Shown here piece by piece: positions 1 to 7,008 of a DNA stretch of 16,156 nt (positions within the stretch are counted from its first letter, which is position 1; each line of letters opens with the position of its first letter). The notes beneath the pieces were generated by a model, which saw nothing but the letters and a program-made list of their open reading frames with translations, was not told where the DNA came from and made no database searches. Location of the stretch: assembly GCA_016875695.1 (NCBI GenBank), contig VGPB01000020.1, positions 1 to 16,156 on the forward strand, in the 5' to 3' direction. The translations under genes and the position numbers were made by a program. Source of the stretch: Chloroflexota bacterium. GTDB lineage: Bacteria; Chloroflexota; Dehalococcoidia; UBA2979.

Positions 1-217
1 TGCGCGTGAACAGCCCCGCCACCGCGCACGGTGCGTCCGCCACTAGCAGCGCCAGGTCGTCGCGCCCGCCCGCGTCGAAGCTCCCCGCGGCGCCAGTCGA
101 CGCGCCGCGGTCCGGAGCCGCGGCGTCGGGACTCTTGATGCCCGCCGCGACCGAGCCGGCCCGGAAGCCGGCCGGCGTGGTCACACCGCCGCCGCTGATC
201 CACTCGAGCTCGCTCAT
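1..217 (-). CDS. argJ: Glutamate N-acetyltransferase/amino-acid acetyltransferase ArgJ, N-terminal part
   Basis: Only the first 72 codons are inside the window; the gene continues beyond base 1. The product starts MSELEW and then reads GGGVTTPAGFRAGSVAAGIK, followed by DDLALLVADAPCAVAGLFTR. This is the usual N-terminus of ArgJ, where a 'GVTAPKGF.A.GVAAGIK' block precedes 'DLALI.SD.PA..AGVFT'. ArgJ moves an acetyl group from N-acetylornithine to glutamate, and in bifunctional forms from acetyl-CoA, in arginine synthesis. The ATG at 217 is chosen because an in-frame TAG lies just upstream. The catalytic Ala-Thr self-cleavage site and the rest of the protein are not visible, so mono- versus bifunctional activity cannot be judged. 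It is divergent from the acetyltransferase-like gene at 333, with 115 bp between the starts. Confidence 0.85.
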   Translation of the reverse strand, partial: MSELEWISGGGVTTPAGFRAGSVAAGIKSPDAAAPDRGASTGAAGSFDAGGRDDLALLVADAPCAVAGLFTR

Positions 218-332
218 GAGTGTACTTTCATGCGCCGCTAGGCCGCAAGTGTATCGCTCGCGGCGTCTACGTGTGTTCGTGCCGCCCGGACGCCCCGTGA
301 GCGCGCGGCGCCGCTGCTAGACTCGGCGCAAC

Positions 333-840
333 ATGCCCGGCGAACCGCCACGCATCCGCGCCGCCACCGCCGCCGACCTCGCTGCGATCAACGACATCTA
401 CAACCGCGAGGTCCGCGACGGCGTCGCCACCTGGGACGAGCGCCCGTGGACGCTCGCCGATCGCGCCGCCTGGTCTGCGCAGCACCATGGCGACGCGACG
501 CAGCCCGTGCTCGTCACCGACGCCGCCGGCCGCCTCGCCGGCTTCGCCTACCACTCGCTGCTCTCGCCGAAGCTTGGCTACCGCTTCACGCGCGAGGACA
601 CGCTTTACATCGCGCCCGCCTACCAGCGCCGCGGCCTTGGCCTGCAGCTGCGTGCATGCGCTGCTCGCGCGGGCGCGCGCGCAGCGCATGCACGCCATCG
701 TCGCGAAGATCGAGGCGGGCAACAGCGCGAGCAGCGCGCTGCACGCCCGCTGCGACTTCGCCGTCACCGGCCGCGAGCGCGAGCTCGGCTTCAAGTTCGC
801 GCGCTGGCTGGACCTCGTGACGATGCAGCTGCTGCTGTAG
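333..840 (+). pseudogene. GNAT N-acetyltransferase, phosphinothricin-acetyltransferase-like, frameshifted
   Basis: The frame opened by ATG 333 reads IRAATAADLAAINDIYNREV, then YIAPAYQRRGLGLQL, the acetyl-CoA-binding signature (R/Q-x-x-G-x-G/A) of GNAT enzymes. From about 652 the expected C-terminus continues in another frame: VHALLARARAQRMHAIVAKI, an EAGNSASSALH block, then GFKFARWLDLVTMQLLL and a TAG at 838-840. GFKFGRWLD..(F)MQ(L) is characteristic of the phosphinothricin/methionine-sulfoximine acetyltransferase (Pat/Bar) branch. Removing one base around 640-652 gives a continuous 168-residue protein, the normal family length. Either the gene is a fresh pseudogene or there is one inserted base in the assembly. 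TAGACT at 318-323 could be a -10 box very close to the start. The 3' end overlaps the convergent endonuclease III gene by 50 bp. Confidence 0.8.
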
Positions 841-1645
841 GCGCCGCCTGTTGCGACGGGAGCGGCGGCAGTCCCACGCGCGGGCAGCGCGCGAGCAGCG
901 GGCAGCGCGCGCACGCCGGCGCGCGCGCGTAGCACGTGCGCCGCCCGTGCTGGATGAGATCGACGTGGAACGCGTACACCTGCTGCGGGCGCAGCTGCGC
1001 CTCCAGCAGCTCGTGCGCTCGGGCGGCCGTCGTTGCCGGCGGCACCAGGCCCAGCCGCCGCGCCACGCGTTCGACGTGCGTGTCCACCGGCAGCGCCGGC
1101 CGCCCGAGCGCGAACAGTAGCACGCACGCTGCCGTCTTCGGCCCCACGCCCGGCAGCGCGCGCAGCCACGCTTTCGCTTCCCCGAGCGGCATGCGTCCGA
1201 GAAACGCGAGGTCGTACGCGGGCGCGTGGGCACGCACGGCGGCCAGTAGTTCCTGCAGCCGCGGCGCCTTCGTCGGCGCCAGCCCGCCCGGGCGGATCGC
1301 CTCCTCCACCTCGGCCGTCGGCGCGGCGATCACCGCGTCCCACGCGGGGAAGCGCTCGATCAGTCGGTGGAACGCGCGCCCCGAGTTGTGATCCGACGTG
1401 TGCTGCGACAGCAGCGTCAGCACCAGCTCCGCCATCGCGTCCCCCGAGGGCCGCGGCGGTACCCGCCCGTACGCCCGCCCGAGGATCGCGACGAGCTCCG
1501 CCGGCGTGTACCGGCCGCCCGCGCCGTCCGCGGCGTCCGCGCCGCTGGGGGGCGTCGTCGCGCCCGCCCGCGCCGCCGCCGGCGTGCGCCCGCTCCCGCT
1601 CGCGCTCCCCACCCTCGCCGCTCCGTTTGCCGGTCCCGCGGGCAC
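791..1645 (-). CDS. nth: Endonuclease III-type DNA glycosylase/AP lyase with [4Fe-4S] cluster
   Basis: This gene encodes a base-excision repair enzyme that removes oxidised pyrimidines and cuts the abasic site. The helix-hairpin-helix reads LPGVGPKTA, with the catalytic Lys at about residue 170, and VDTHVERV supplies the catalytic Asp at about 188. The C-terminal cluster loop is C-x6-C-x2-C-x5-C (Cys238, 245, 248, 254), exactly the Nth spacing. The start is uncertain. GTG at 1645 (284 aa, with a GAGGAGGGG purine tract upstream) is preferred, and GTG at 1612 (273 aa) is possible. Both give an Ala/Gly/Pro-rich N-terminal extension of roughly 35-45 residues before the conserved fold, longer than the ~211 aa E. 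coli enzyme. There is also a short low-complexity tail after the cluster. It is divergent from selD (37 bp between starts) and overlaps the 3' end of the convergent GNAT gene. Confidence 0.87.
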   Translation of the reverse strand: MPAGPANGAARVGSASGSGRTPAAARAGATTPPSGADAADGAGGRYTPAELVAILGRAYGRVPPRPSGDAMAELVLTLLSQHTSDHNSGRAFHRLIERFPAWDAVIAAPTAEVEEAIRPGGLAPTKAPRLQELLAAVRAHAPAYDLAFLGRMPLGEAKAWLRALPGVGPKTAACVLLFALGRPALPVDTHVERVARRLGLVPPATTAARAHELLEAQLRPQQVYAFHVDLIQHGRRTCYARAPACARCPLLARCPRVGLPPLPSQQAAPTAAAASSRGPASART

Positions 1646-1682
1646 GGTGCGACGATACCCCTCCTCGAGGACGGGGGCAGCA

Positions 1683-2738
1683 GTGACGCGCGAGGATGTC
1701 TTCCGGCTCACGGACCTCGCCTCGTGCGCCGGCTGAGCAGGCAAGCTGGGTCTCGGGACCCTGGCGCAGGTGCTGCGCCCGCTACAGGACCGCTTCCCGC
1801 CCGCCGAGTACCCGGACCTGCTCGTCGGGCTTGCGCGCTCCGATGACGCCGCCGTGCTGCGCATCAGCGACGAGCTCGCGATCATCCAGACGCTCGATTT
1901 CTTCCCGCCCGTCGTCGACGACCCGTACACCTACGGCCAGATCGCCGCGGCCAACGCGCTGTCGGACGTGTACGCCATGGGCGGCGAGGTACGCCTCGCC
2001 CTCAACATCGTCGCCTTCCCCGAGGACCTCGACCCCGCCATCCTCGCCGAGATCTTCCGCGGTGGCGCCGACAAGGTCGCCGAGGCCGGCGCGGTGATCG
2101 CCGGCGGCCACACGATCATCGACCGCGAGCCCAAGTACGGGCTCTCGGTCATGGGCGTCGTGCACCCGGACGCGATCCTCACCAAGGGCGGCGCTCAGCC
2201 CGGCGACGCCCTGCTGCTCACCAAGCCGCTCGGTACCGGCGTGCTGCTCACCGCCGCCAAGCAGCTGCGCTTTGGCCACGAGCATGGGCTCGCCGCCGCC
2301 GTCGCGTCGATGTCGCGCCTCACCCGCCACGCCGCGCACCTCGCGCGCGCCGCCGAGGTGCACGCGCTCACCGACGTATCGGGCTTCGGCCTCGCCGGGC
2401 ACGCCGCCGAGGTTGCCGAGCAGAGCGGCGTCACCGTCGTGCTGGAGCTCGACGCGCTTCCGCTGCTGCCCGACGCGCGCCGCTTCGCCGCCGAGGGTGC
2501 CACCACCGGCGGCGGCGGGCGCAACCGCGACCAGCTCGGCGCGCGCGTGCGCGTCCCCCTCGCCGCGCCCGCGCCCCTCGTCGACCTGCTGTACGACCCC
2601 CAGACCTCGGGCGGCTTGCTCATCGCGTTGCCCGCCGACCGCGCCGACGAGTTGCGCGACGCGATCGCCGCCCAGGAGGGCGGCTGCTGGCGCATCGGCC
2701 GCATCGAGGTAGGCCCCCCGGTCGTCGAGGTGCGCTAG
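1683..2738 (+). CDS. selD: Selenide, water dikinase SelD containing selenocysteine (UGA at codon 18)
   Basis: SelD makes selenophosphate from selenide and ATP, the selenium donor for Sec-tRNA synthesis and for selenouridine in tRNA. Downstream of 1770 the protein is typical SelD: RSDDAAVL, a TLDFFPPVVDDPYTYGQIAA block, NALSDVYAMGG, AGGHTI and TKPLGTGVL. The conserved N-terminal piece is found by reading through TGA 1734-1736: FRLTDLASCAG-U-AGKLGLGTLAQVL. Aligned to E. coli GAGCGCK, the TGA takes the place of catalytic Cys17 and the next Lys matches Lys20. Starting at GTG 1683 gives 351 residues, the normal family length; starting at 1770 would lose the whole catalytic N-terminus. Sec at this position is known in SelD of several bacteria. 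The stop overlaps the next start (TAGTG), so translation of the following lipoprotein gene is probably coupled. Confidence 0.93.
1734..1736 (+). other. In-frame UGA read as selenocysteine in selD
   Basis: TGA lies 51 bases (17 codons) after GTG 1683, and the same frame continues without another stop to 2738. The residues before (LTDLASCAG) and after (AGKLGLGTLAQVL) are both conserved SelD sequence, which argues against a sequencing error or a chance upstream frame. Its position equals the catalytic Cys/Sec of the family. Confidence 0.9.
1763..1779 (+). promoter_or_regulatory. Candidate bacterial SECIS hairpin in selD
   Basis: GGCGCAG and CTGCGCC form a perfect 7-bp stem around GTG (or 6 bp around a GGTGC loop). 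The loop begins 33 nt after the UGA, inside the spacing reported for bacterial SECIS elements (about 16-37 nt), and its first base is G, as the bSECIS model expects. The apex GCAGGUGCUGC resembles the E. coli fdhF apex GCAGGUCUGC, as remembered. A second, smaller hairpin sits at 1748-1761 (GGGTC-TCGG-GACCC, loop 16 nt after the UGA) and may stack with it or be the alternative. The assignment is by eye, without folding energies. Confidence 0.65.
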
Positions 2739-3457
2739 TGCCGAGCCCGCTCCCGCGCGCGCGCCGCGCGCGCCCGCTGCTCGCCGCTCTCGCCGTCACG
2801 CTCGCCGTCTCATGCGGCGGCGACGACGCCGCCTCGTCGCCGGACGCGCCGGAGCCGGTCACGCTGCTGCGCGCCGCCGCCGCCCGCATGCGCGAGGTGC
2901 AGCGCTTCCACTTCACGCTCGACCACGAAGACGGCGGCACCGCCATCGTGCGCGGGATCACCATGATCAGCGCCGAGGGCGACGTCGACGGCGCCGAGCG
3001 GCTGCGCATGACCCTCAAGGGCAGCTTCGCGAGCGTCAACATCGATACTGCGATCGTCGTGCTCGGCGCTGACGCCTGGATCCAGAACCCCATCACGCGC
3101 CGCTGGGAGCGCGATGGCTTGAGCATCGATGACATCTTCGACCCGCAGCGCGGCGTCGTCGCGCTCATCGACGCCGCCGCCGCGCGCTCGCCCCGCGTCG
3201 CCGCCGTCGAGCGGCTCGATGGCGTCGACACCTACCGCGTTGAGGCCACCCTCGACTCCGGCGAGCTACAGCTGCTGCCCGGTGCGCCCGAGGCCGGCCG
3301 CAGCGTGCCCGCGATCGCGTGGATCGGCGTCGACGATCTGCTCGTCCGCCGCATCGAGTTGCGCGGCGGCGTCGCCGAAGGCGAGCCCGCCGGCCTCGTG
3401 CGCCGACTCACGCTCAGCCGCTTCGGGGAGAGCGTGACGATTGAGCGACCGCGCTAG
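2738..3457 (+). CDS. LppX/LprA/LprF/LprG-family lipoprotein
   Basis: This 239-residue protein has an Arg-rich N-terminus, a hydrophobic segment (LLAALAVTLAVS) and a lipobox Cys at residue 26 followed by GGDD, so it is predicted to be a lipoprotein on the outer face of the membrane. The body fits the LppX_LprAFG family: an early 'MREVQRFHFTLDHEDGG' segment, a 'GDVDGAERLRMTLKG' strand, 'AWIQNPITRRWERDG', and later 'YRVEATLDSGEL' and 'VRRIELRGG'. The known mycobacterial members have a hydrophobic pocket that carries lipids or glycolipids to the outer envelope. Translation begins at a GTG overlapping the selD stop by one base, and the next gene, an MFS exporter, overlaps by 17 bp. This is the same gene pairing as mycobacterial lprG-Rv1410c. 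The family call is from motif style, not a search. Confidence 0.75.
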   Translation: MPSPLPRARRARPLLAALAVTLAVSCGGDDAASSPDAPEPVTLLRAAAARMREVQRFHFTLDHEDGGTAIVRGITMISAEGDVDGAERLRMTLKGSFASVNIDTAIVVLGADAWIQNPITRRWERDGLSIDDIFDPQRGVVALIDAAAARSPRVAAVERLDGVDTYRVEATLDSGELQLLPGAPEAGRSVPAIAWIGVDDLLVRRIELRGGVAEGEPAGLVRRLTLSRFGESVTIERPR

Positions 3458-4925
3458 GCCCGCGCCCGCGGAGGCGCGCGCCCCCCGCGGCGCGCGCCGC
3501 GAGCGCTGGGTGCTCGCCATCGTCGCCGCCGGCGTCTTCGTCGCCGCCGACGACCAGACCTCTATCGTTGCCGTCCTGCCCGCGATCATTGACGACGTCG
3601 GCATCGCCGTCGATGAGTTCTACCGTATCTCGTGGATCGTCAACGGCTACCTGCTCGGCTACCTCGCGGCGCTGCCGCTGCTCGGGCGCATCGCCGACGT
3701 GCACGGCCGCGCGTGCATCTTCGCCGGCACGCTCGCGATCTTCCTCGTCGGCAGTGTGCTCGTCGCGTTCGCGCCCTCCTACGCCTGGATCGTCGCCGCG
3801 CGCGCGCTGCAGGCGATCGGGGGTGGCGGCGTCGTGCCCGTCGCGATGGCCATCGTCGTCGACGAGTTGCCGCCCGCGAAGCGCGCGCTCGGGCTCGGCG
3901 CGATCGCCGCCGCCTCCGAGGCCGGCGCCCTGCTCGGCCCGCTGTGGGGCGGCGCGATCACGGACTGGCTCGGCTGGCGCTGGGTCTTCTGGATCAACGT
4001 GCCGATGACGCTGCCGGTGCTCGCCGCCGGCTGGTGGGCGCTCGCGAACCGCCCCGCAGGCGGTCGCATCGACTGGCTAGGCGGCGCGCTGCTCGCCGCC
4101 GCGCTCGCCGTGCTTACCGTCGCGCTCGTCGACGATCCGCTCGACCCCCGCCCGTGGCCCGCCACCGCCGTGCTGCTCGCGACGAGCGCGCTGCTCGCCG
4201 CGACCTTCGCGTGGCAGGAGCGGCGGGCGCGCGCTTCCCTCGTGCGCCTCGCGATGTTCGCGCCGCGCCCGGTGTGGGCCGCCCACGCCGCGCACGTGCT
4301 CCTGGGCGGGGGGCTGATCGCCGCGCTCATCGCCGTGCCCCTCTTCGTCAACCTCGTGCTCGGCGAGCGCCCGCTCGCCGGCGGCCTGACGCTCATGCGC
4401 CTTACCGTCGCCGTGCCGCTCGGCGCGCTCGCCGGCGGCTGGCTCGCCGGCGCCTGGGGCCTGCGCCCTACCGCCGTCACCGGCATGTGGGTCGCCGCGG
4501 CCGGGCTCGCTGGGCTAGCCGCCTGGGACCAGGCGCTCGCCGAGCCGCTGCGCTCCGCGCCCCTGCTCGTCGCCGGCCTCGGCTTCGGCCTCGTCGTCGC
4601 CCCGCTCGGCACTGCCGTGCTCCAGCACGTCGCCGAGGCCGAGCGCGCGACCGCCGCCGCCTGGCTCACGCTCGCGCGCATCGCCGGCATGCTCGCCGGC
4701 GCTGGGCTGCTTACCTCGCACGGCCTCGGCCGCTTCTATGCCCGCGCCGGCAGCGCCACCTTCGGCTCCCCCGAGTTCGCCGCGCTCGTCGCCACCGCCC
4801 AAGTCGACACCTTCCGCGAGGTGTTCCTCGCCGCCGCAGTGGCCATGTTCATCGCCGGCCTCGTCGCGCTGCTCATCGGCTGCGGCCGCGCCCCGGCCGG
4901 CGAGCGTTGGTGGACGCTCTCGTGA
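3441..4925 (+). CDS. DHA2-family MFS exporter (P55/EmrB-like)
   Basis: This is a 494-residue membrane protein with about 12-14 hydrophobic segments. The DHA2 signature in TM1 is present as ADDQTSIVAVLPAI (residues ~35-49), matching 'LDxTIVNVALPxI'. Motif A between TM2 and TM3 reads GRIADVHGRA (~82-91), RALQAIGGG (~121-129) fits motif B, and SEAGALLGPLWGG (~159-171) is the antiporter motif C. These point to a proton-driven exporter. The start is TTG 3441, overlapping the lipoprotein gene by 17 bp; the next in-frame candidate (GTG at codon 24) would cut into TM1. With an LprG-like lipoprotein encoded directly upstream, export of lipids or lipophilic compounds, as for mycobacterial P55 (Rv1410c), is more likely than simple drug efflux. 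The substrate cannot be read from the sequence. Confidence 0.85.
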   Translation: MSDRARPAPAEARAPRGARRERWVLAIVAAGVFVAADDQTSIVAVLPAIIDDVGIAVDEFYRISWIVNGYLLGYLAALPLLGRIADVHGRACIFAGTLAIFLVGSVLVAFAPSYAWIVAARALQAIGGGGVVPVAMAIVVDELPPAKRALGLGAIAAASEAGALLGPLWGGAITDWLGWRWVFWINVPMTLPVLAAGWWALANRPAGGRIDWLGGALLAAALAVLTVALVDDPLDPRPWPATAVLLATSALLAATFAWQERRARASLVRLAMFAPRPVWAAHAAHVLLGGGLIAALIAVPLFVNLVLGERPLAGGLTLMRLTVAVPLGALAGGWLAGAWGLRPTAVTGMWVAAAGLAGLAAWDQALAEPLRSAPLLVAGLGFGLVVAPLGTAVLQHVAEAERATAAAWLTLARIAGMLAGAGLLTSHGLGRFYARAGSATFGSPEFAALVATAQVDTFREVFLAAAVAMFIAGLVALLIGCGRAPAGERWWTLS

Positions 4926-5029
4926 CCCCGGGTCGCGCCACTGACTTGAGCGCGAACGCGTGTGAACGTGGTCGTTTCAGCGGGGAGTGCGAGGAAGCGC
5001 ATGGGGACAGAATCGGCTTCAGCAGGAGC

Positions 5030-5050
5030 GCGAGGGGCGCAGCCCCTCGC
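5030..5050. terminator. 9-bp hairpin downstream of the MFS gene
   Basis: GCGAGGGGC pairs perfectly with GCCCCTCGC around the 3-nt loop GCA. It lies 105 bases after the MFS stop, in the 275-bp convergent gap between the exporter and groEL. There is no T-run, so it is only terminator-like. The rest of 4926-5142 holds no convincing gene. Confidence 0.4.
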
Positions 5051-5142
5051 ATGAAGAAGGATGAGTGGGTGGGGTCCCCCGGCTCGGAGGGCCGTCATCA
5101 GCTCTCGCTTCCCTCGAGCGGATGGCGGAACGCACGCGGGCA

Positions 5143-5171
5143 AAGCGAAGGGGCCAGCGTGCGCCGGCCCC
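5143..5171 (-). terminator. Probable intrinsic terminator of groEL
   Basis: Read on the minus strand, GGGGCC and GGCCCC form the base of a stem with a short inner helix. It is followed by CTTCGCTTT, a modest T-rich tail, beginning 30 bases after the groEL stop. Position and orientation fit termination of groEL. Confidence 0.55.
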
Positions 5172-5200
5172 CCGCTCCCGCACTGCGCGTGCGGATCGCG

Positions 5201-6808
5201 CTAGTACATCGCCCCCGCGCTCGCGTTCGCCTTCTCGTCGTCCTTGAGGTCCGTGACCAGGCAGTTCGTCGTCAGCACCATGCCCGCGATCGACACGGCG
5301 TTGTCGAGCGCCGCCTTGGTCACCTTCGCCGGGTCGATGATGCCGAAGTCGAGCATGTTGCCGTAGCGGTCACGCGCCGCGTCGTAGCCCTCGCCGCGCT
5401 TCAGGCTCTGCACCTGCCGTACGATCACCGAGCCGTCCTCGCCCGCGTTCGCCGCGATGCGGCGCATCGGCTCCTCCAGCGCGCGGCGCATGATGCGCAC
5501 GCCCGTCGCCTCGTCGCCGTCCAGCTGCATCTTCTCCAGTACGTTCAGCGCGTTGATGAACGCCACACCGCCGCCGGGCACGATGCCCTCCTCGACGGCC
5601 GCGCGCGTCGCCGACAGCGCGTCCTCTACGCGGTGCTTCTTCTCCGTTAGCTCCACCTCGGTCGCCGCGCCGACCTTGATCACCGCCACCGAGCCGGCCA
5701 GCCGCCCCATCCGCTCCTGCAGCTTCTCGCGGTCCCAGTCGCTCGTCGCGGCGTCCAGCGAAGCCTTGATCATCTGCGTCTGCTGCGCGATCGCCTCCTT
5801 CGTCCCGCGCCCTTCGATGATCGTCGTTTCTTCCTTGGTGACGACGATGCGGCGCGCGCGACCCAGGTCCGCCGGCTCGGCCGAGTCCAGGCTGCGCCCC
5901 AGCTCCGGGCTGATCACCGTGGCGCCCGTTAGCGCGGCGATGTCCGACAGGTTCTCCTTGCGGCGGTCGCCGAAGCCCGGCGCCTTCACTGCGCACACGT
6001 TGATCGTGCCGCGCAGCTTGTTCACCGCCAGCGTCGCCAGCGCCTCGCCCTCGATCTCCTCGCCGATGATCACCAGGTCCTTCGACGTGCCCAGCTGTTT
6101 CTCCAGCAACGGCAGGATGTCGTTCACCGACGACAACTTCTGGTCCGTCACGAAGATGTATGGCTCGTCGATGACCGCTTCCATCCGCTCTGGGTTCGTC
6201 ACGAAGTACGGCGACACGTACCCACGGTCGAACGCCATCCCCTCGACGTACTCGATCTCCGTCGTGATCGAGCGCGAGTCCTCGACGGTGATCACGCCGT
6301 CCTTGCCCGTCGCCTCCATCACGTCGCCGATCAGCGCGCCGATTTCCTGCGACGCCGCCGAGATCGACGCGACCTGCGCCATCTGCTCGCGCGTGGTGAC
6401 CTTCGTCGAGTTCTTCGAGATCGCCTCGTTGATCGCCCGCGCCGCCGCCTCGATGCCGCGCTTCAGCGCCATTGGGTCGGCCCCCGCCGCAACGTTCTTT
6501 AGCCCCTCGTGCACGATCGCCTGGCCCAGCACCGTTGCCGTCGTCGTGCCGTCGCCCGCGATGTCGTTCGTCTTCGACGCGATTTCCTTGGCAAGCTGCG
6601 CCCCGATGTTCTCGAATGGGTCCGCGAGCTCGATCTCCTTGGCGATGGTCACGCCGTCGTTGGTGATGGTCGGGGGCCCGAAGCGCTTGTCGAGCACCAC
6701 GTTTCGCCCCTTCGGGCCCAGCGTCATGCGCACCGCGCCCGCCAGCTGGTCGATCCCGCTCCGGAGCGCCTGCCGCGCCTCCTCGTCAAACTTCAGTTGC
6801 TTGGCCAT
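5201..6808 (-). CDS. groEL: 60-kDa chaperonin GroEL
   Basis: This cytoplasmic folding chaperone (535 aa) forms a double-ring ATPase. The full family sequence is visible: TLGPKGRNVVLDKRFG near the start, NDGVTIAKEIELADPFENIG, the nucleotide-binding GDGTTTATVL, KAPGFGDRRKE in the apical domain, and DALSATRAAVEEGIVPGGG, which includes the catalytic Asp region (commonly DALHATRAAVEEG, so Ser replaces His). The C-terminus ends ASAGAMY and lacks the Gly-Gly-Met repeat tail of many GroELs. No groES precedes it: upstream is only the promoter region and then the HDOD genes. A GAGGGG ribosome-binding site lies 3 nt before the ATG, a rather close spacing. The CIRCE operator about 93 bp upstream indicates HrcA repression and heat induction. 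groES is presumably elsewhere. Confidence 0.97.
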   Translation of the reverse strand: MAKQLKFDEEARQALRSGIDQLAGAVRMTLGPKGRNVVLDKRFGPPTITNDGVTIAKEIELADPFENIGAQLAKEIASKTNDIAGDGTTTATVLGQAIVHEGLKNVAAGADPMALKRGIEAAARAINEAISKNSTKVTTREQMAQVASISAASQEIGALIGDVMEATGKDGVITVEDSRSITTEIEYVEGMAFDRGYVSPYFVTNPERMEAVIDEPYIFVTDQKLSSVNDILPLLEKQLGTSKDLVIIGEEIEGEALATLAVNKLRGTINVCAVKAPGFGDRRKENLSDIAALTGATVISPELGRSLDSAEPADLGRARRIVVTKEETTIIEGRGTKEAIAQQTQMIKASLDAATSDWDREKLQERMGRLAGSVAVIKVGAATEVELTEKKHRVEDALSATRAAVEEGIVPGGGVAFINALNVLEKMQLDGDEATGVRIMRRALEEPMRRIAANAGEDGSVIVRQVQSLKRGEGYDAARDRYGNMLDFGIIDPAKVTKAALDNAVSIAGMVLTTNCLVTDLKDDEKANASAGAMY

Positions 6809-6901
6809 TCGCCCCTCGTCCTGCTCTCCCCCGGTGGTTGGTTGACGGCTCGGCCCACGACCTACAGCCGATCACAGCGATCCGGCCGCGCGAGGACGCT
6901 G

Positions 6902-6928
6902 TTAGCACTCGCCAGCGTGGAGTGCTAA
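6902..6928 (-). promoter_or_regulatory. CIRCE operator (HrcA-binding site) of groEL
   Basis: TTAGCACTC, nine bases, then GAGTGCTAA: a perfect match to the CIRCE consensus inverted repeat. It lies between the candidate promoter and the groEL start, the usual place for HrcA to block transcription until heat shock. Confidence 0.96.
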
Positions 6929-6931
6929 TAC

Positions 6932-6960
6932 GTTGTACCGAATCGCGCTGCGCTACGCAA
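6932..6960 (-). promoter_or_regulatory. Candidate sigma-A-type groEL promoter
   Basis: On the minus strand, TTGCGT (6960-6955) is followed by 17 bases and TACAAC (6937-6932). Transcription would start inside or just before the CIRCE repeat, consistent with repressor control. The match to consensus is only moderate. Confidence 0.45.
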
Positions 6961-7008
6961 GGGGAGACGCGGCACTACCGCCGCTTCGGGCCACGGGACT
7001 GGCGACTG

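Noticed and set aside
267..1343. A 358-codon minus-strand open frame.
   Set aside because: It overlaps the endonuclease III frame, whose motifs are complete, and its own translation is low-complexity Arg/Ala/Gly.
1770..1772. GTG 1770 as the selD start, avoiding the TGA.
   Set aside because: It would delete the catalytic loop and Lys, while conserved residues lie in frame directly upstream through the TGA.
4926..5200. A possible small gene or RNA in the gap between the MFS gene and groEL.
   Set aside because: Only hairpins are visible; short frames there are without ribosome-binding sites or recognisable protein character.
3632..5650. A long open frame of 672 codons on the plus strand.
   Set aside because: The translation is Arg/Ala-rich with no domain pattern. 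It is the shifted frame of the MFS gene running antisense into groEL, an artefact of extreme GC content.
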